Assembly: GCA_018397055.1 (NCBI GenBank)
Contig: JAGTQS010000028.1
Coordinates: forward strand, 11,091 to 18,412
Origin: Candidatus Bathyarchaeota archaeon
Lineage (GTDB): Archaea; Thermoproteota; Bathyarchaeia; Bathyarchaeales; DTEX01
DNA: 7,322 bases
Direction of reading: 5' to 3'
Positions within the stretch are counted from its first letter, which is position 1. Each line of letters begins with the position of its first letter. Under the pieces are notes generated by a model. It saw only the letters and a program-made list of their open reading frames with translations. It made no database searches and was not told where the DNA came from. Of the stretch, positions 5,143 to 7,322 are shown one piece after another. The translations under genes and the position numbers were made by a program.

Positions 5143-6660
5143 ATGCCCTCATTTCTTATGGGTATTGATTTAGGCACTTCGTCATGTAAAACTGTGATTT
5201 TTGACCTTGACGGCAAAAAGGTTTCAGAGGCTCAAGAGGAGTATCCCGTTTATCACCCTCAGCCAAGGTGGGCTGAACAGAAACCTCAAGAATGGTGGAA
5301 CGCTGCTGTTAGGACAATAAGGGAAAGCCTGAAAAAAGCTCGTATTCAAGACGAGGAAATTGTCGGATTATCCGTTACATCTCAAAGAGAAGCCGTTGTG
5401 CCTATAGACAAAAAGGGGGAAGAATTATATAATAGCATAATTTGGCTTGATGCCCGAACAGTTTCTCAAGTACGGAAAATTCGTGAACTGTTAAGTGAAC
5501 AAAGAGTTTTATCCATCACCGGAGTCGCTGTTAACCCAATTTATACAGCTTCTAAGATACTGTGGCTTAAAGAAAACGTCTCAGAGGTTTACGAGAAGAC
5601 TGCTTGTTTCCTATGCGCAAAGGACTACATCGTTTATAAGCTCACTGGCGAAACCGTGACAGATTACTCAATGGCGTCTCGAACTATGCTTTTCGATGTG
5701 GTAAACCGGAAATGGTCAACCGAAATTTGTTCAGCCCTAGACATAACAACTGACAAGCTTCCTCCAGTAAAGGAATCAACATCAGTTATTGGCGAAGTCT
5801 CAGCCAAAGCATCCCAAGAAACAAACCTTCCGAAAGAAATACAAGTCGTGAATGGAGGCGGAGATCGACCTTGCGAATGCCTAGGCGCAGGTGTAACTCA
5901 GCCTGGTTCAGTTAACATTGGAACAGGCACTGGATCTGTTGTCGAGGTTCCTTTAAGTAAACCTGTTATTGATGCAAAAGGAAGAATTCCATGTTGCTGT
6001 CACGTAATTCCAAACACTTGGGAATACGAGGCAATAATCGCAACAACGGGCGCTTCTTTAAGATGGTTCAGAGACACATTCTGCAGTGAAGAAAAAAGCC
6101 AAGCGCAAAAACAAGGCTTGGACCCATATGATTTACTTACAGAGAAAGCTGAAAAGACAGCCCCAGGCGCAGATGGTCTATTCTATTATCCTTATCTGAC
6201 TGGTGCTTTTTCACCAAAGTTTAATGAGAAAGCTAGAGGAATCTTTTTCGGCATAAGCATCTCGCATGGAAAAGGCCATTTTGTCAGGGCGATTCTTGAG
6301 GGGGTGGCCTTCCAATATCTTGATACATTTAAGCTTTTGCGCACATTGGGCGTGAAGATTCATGAACTGCATATGGTTGGTGGCGAAACGCGAAGCTCAC
6401 TGTGGAATCAAATAAAGGCCGATGTGTTAGGAAATGAGATTCAAATACCAGAAGTTGATGATGCAGCGGCTTTAGGTGCAGCCTTACTTGCAGGAACAGG
6501 CGTAAAACAATATCAAAGCCTTAAAAAGGCAGTTGAAAAGGCAGTTAAGACAAAAAAGATTTTTAAACCGAATCCTGAACGACAAAAGGCCTACACGATG
6601 ATCTATAAGAATTATAAAACAATTTATTCAAAGGCAGAAAAAGGATTCATGATATATTAA
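5143..6660 (+). CDS. xylB: FGGY-family carbohydrate kinase (xylulokinase-like)
   Basis: A 505-residue two-domain ATP-dependent sugar kinase. The N-terminal phosphate-binding motif is GIDLGTSSCKTVIFDLDGK (7-25). SVTSQREAVVPID and WLDAR (101-105) follow, then DYIVYKLTGE (161-170). The catalytic Asp is D241 in NGGGDRPCECLGAG. The C-terminal ATPase half has GTGTGS (260-265) and the adenosine motif VGGETRSSLWNQIKADVLG (412-430), followed by AAALGAALLAG. All features needed for activity are present, and the length fits the family (E. coli XylB is 484). The family phosphorylates pentuloses, hexuloses or polyols; sequence alone does not fix the substrate, so the xylulokinase name is nominal. Cysteine-rich spots are unusual: C244/C246 next to the catalytic Asp and three in a row at 284-286. 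Transcribed divergently from the aldolase; start set by a GGAGG site. Confidence 0.9.
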   Translation: MPSFLMGIDLGTSSCKTVIFDLDGKKVSEAQEEYPVYHPQPRWAEQKPQEWWNAAVRTIRESLKKARIQDEEIVGLSVTSQREAVVPIDKKGEELYNSIIWLDARTVSQVRKIRELLSEQRVLSITGVAVNPIYTASKILWLKENVSEVYEKTACFLCAKDYIVYKLTGETVTDYSMASRTMLFDVVNRKWSTEICSALDITTDKLPPVKESTSVIGEVSAKASQETNLPKEIQVVNGGGDRPCECLGAGVTQPGSVNIGTGTGSVVEVPLSKPVIDAKGRIPCCCHVIPNTWEYEAIIATTGASLRWFRDTFCSEEKSQAQKQGLDPYDLLTEKAEKTAPGADGLFYYPYLTGAFSPKFNEKARGIFFGISISHGKGHFVRAILEGVAFQYLDTFKLLRTLGVKIHELHMVGGETRSSLWNQIKADVLGNEIQIPEVDDAAALGAALLAGTGVKQYQSLKKAVEKAVKTKKIFKPNPERQKAYTMIYKNYKTIYSKAEKGFMIY

Positions 6661-6670
6661 GTAGTATTTG

Positions 6671-6724
6671 CTAGTACATATGCCTTTTATGTCAGAAAGG
6701 CAACGTTAAAGACACTTGTACTGG
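6671..6724 (+). ncRNA. Nested stem-loop in the 3' region of the kinase transcript
   Basis: An outer 8-pair stem (6671-6678 with 6717-6724, one G-U pair) encloses an inner perfect 7-pair stem, TGCCTTT/AAAGGCA (6681-6687 with 6696-6702), with an 8-base loop. The left side has 2 unpaired bases and the right side 14. It starts 11 bases after the kinase stop. A T5 run follows at 6742-6746. It may be a transcript-end or stability structure; no known RNA family is recognised. A second AAAGGCA at 6630-6636, inside the end of the kinase gene, could compete for the same pairing arm. Confidence 0.4.
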
Positions 6725-6730
6725 ATTGAA

Positions 6731-7210
6731 TCAAATATTACTTTTTGAAAGGTTCCTTTGTATGAACCTATTTAATTTACTATTCAAGGTGTTCAAGCCA
6801 TTATAACGTTGAATGATTCCAAGAATTTTGGTATTACAGTAATTTAAAAAAATCAAATGGGTAAATTCTATGAACTGATGGGCGAATCTTGTAAATTGTG
6901 CAAGAATGTTTTTGGATTTTGGATGGTGTTTTAGAATTGCGTATGATCCTTCTTCTTTTTCTTTCATGAACTGTTTGTTATCATCTTCTTTCCTGATGTT
7001 ATTGACATCAATTTCCGGATTGTTGCCGTTTTTAAGTCTGTCAATGTCTATACAGTCAGTTCAGGTACATCTAGGTTGCAACATAGTACAACGTCTGCGT
7101 TTAAACCTAAAGTCTCTTTTGAAAAATGTTAAGTTCATTATTTGTTTAATATTGAGATCAAACGTTATCTCTGCAATTTCTAATCTAACTAAACTTTGGC
7201 AAATTTTAGG
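6731..7210 (-). pseudogene. Possible decayed coding region, family unknown
   Basis: In one minus-strand frame 160 codons contain only one internal stop (TGA at 7061-7063) before the final stop at 6731-6733, in DNA AT-rich enough that roughly ten would be expected by chance. The translation is mixed: a basic FKRDFRFKRRRCT segment before the stop, then a hydrophilic DRLKNGNNPEIDVNNIRKED stretch and a helical C-terminal portion. I recognise no family. The intact part after a Met at 6967 has 78 codons and no ribosome binding site. A plus-strand frame is also open over 6906-7229, which weakens the case. This and the hairpins are all I see in the 545-base gap 6661-7205. Confidence 0.2.
6750..6769. 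repeat. Small perfect hairpin AGGTTC/GAACCT
   Basis: Six perfect base pairs (6750-6755 with 6764-6769) enclose an 8-base loop, and an AT-rich stretch follows. With the nested hairpin 26 bases upstream it could form part of the kinase transcript end, or an end signal for transcription arriving from the right. Short enough to be chance. Confidence 0.25.
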
Positions 7211-7322
7211 TTATCTCCATCTGGTATAGGGTTTTTAAGCCTTTGAGGTCTGACAGGGTAAGTTTGAGGATTTCGTCGGGGTTTCTGACTTTTTGGGCGA
7301 ACTTAGCAACCAGCTCAACGAA
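7206..7322 (-). CDS. C-terminal end of an unrecognised protein (partial)
   Basis: The minus strand is open from the window edge to a TAA at 7206-7208, giving 38 residues that end LSDLKGLKTLYQMEIT. The start lies beyond the window. The composition looks coding: amphipathic and charged, with NPDEILKLTLSDLKGL typical of a soluble helical C-terminus. G+C is higher than in the adjoining spacer. No domain can be named from so short a piece. It reads toward the kinase gene, separated from it by the 545-base non-coding gap. Confidence 0.6.
   Translation of the reverse strand, partial: FVELVAKFAQKVRNPDEILKLTLSDLKGLKTLYQMEIT

Noticed and set aside
7061..7063. TGA in the near-open frame as a selenocysteine codon
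   Set aside because: No known selenoprotein context and no SECIS-like hairpin recognised; a simple stop in decayed or non-coding DNA is more likely.
6661..7205. tRNA, CRISPR array or insertion sequence ends in the spacer
   Set aside because: No cloverleaf, no regularly spaced repeats and no terminal inverted repeats with target duplications were found by eye.
6906..7229. 107-codon plus-strand open frame with hydrophobic stretches
   Set aside because: No ribosome binding site, Ser/Leu/Phe-rich as expected for the antisense of basic coding-like DNA, and its end overlaps the partial minus-strand gene; not convincing as a membrane protein.

Overview
The window looks like a piece of an archaeal chromosome, most likely from an uncultured Thermoproteota/Bathyarchaeia-type lineage; the lineage is inference and only moderately secure. 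The archaeal reading rests on TATA-like boxes placed about 27 bases before start codons (clearest at the ketose epimerase, which appears leaderless). It is also supported by the mix of leaderless genes with one gene carrying a strong GGAGG ribosome binding site, and by gene content. No rRNA, tRNA, CRISPR array or recognisable insertion sequence was found.

Layout. Positions 1-356 hold the 3' end of a metallo-beta-lactamase-fold hydrolase (ETHE1/glyoxalase II type), convergent with what follows. Positions 391-4977 carry four minus-strand genes, read from right to left: a class II ketose-bisphosphate aldolase (4006-4977), a D-tagatose/D-psicose 3-epimerase-like isomerase (3076-3933), a zinc-dependent medium-chain dehydrogenase resembling L-sorbose-1-phosphate reductase (1633-2922), and a mannitol-1-phosphate 5-dehydrogenase-family enzyme (391-1608). 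Across a 165-base divergent promoter region lies a plus-strand FGGY sugar kinase (5143-6660). Positions 6661-7205 have no intact gene but hold a nested hairpin just after the kinase and a possibly decayed reading frame. Positions 7206-7322 hold the C-terminal end of an unrecognised minus-strand gene.

The five central genes look like one sugar or polyol catabolic locus. A kinase, a C3 epimerase, a ketose-1-phosphate reductase-like enzyme, a hexitol-phosphate dehydrogenase-like enzyme and an aldolase could together move an unusual ketose into glycolysis. The pattern resembles the bacterial sorbose route (sorbose-1-P to glucitol-6-P to fructose-6-P) with the phosphotransferase system replaced by an FGGY kinase. 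That pathway is inferred from family resemblance; the real substrate is not determined by the sequence. No transporter or regulator is present in the window.
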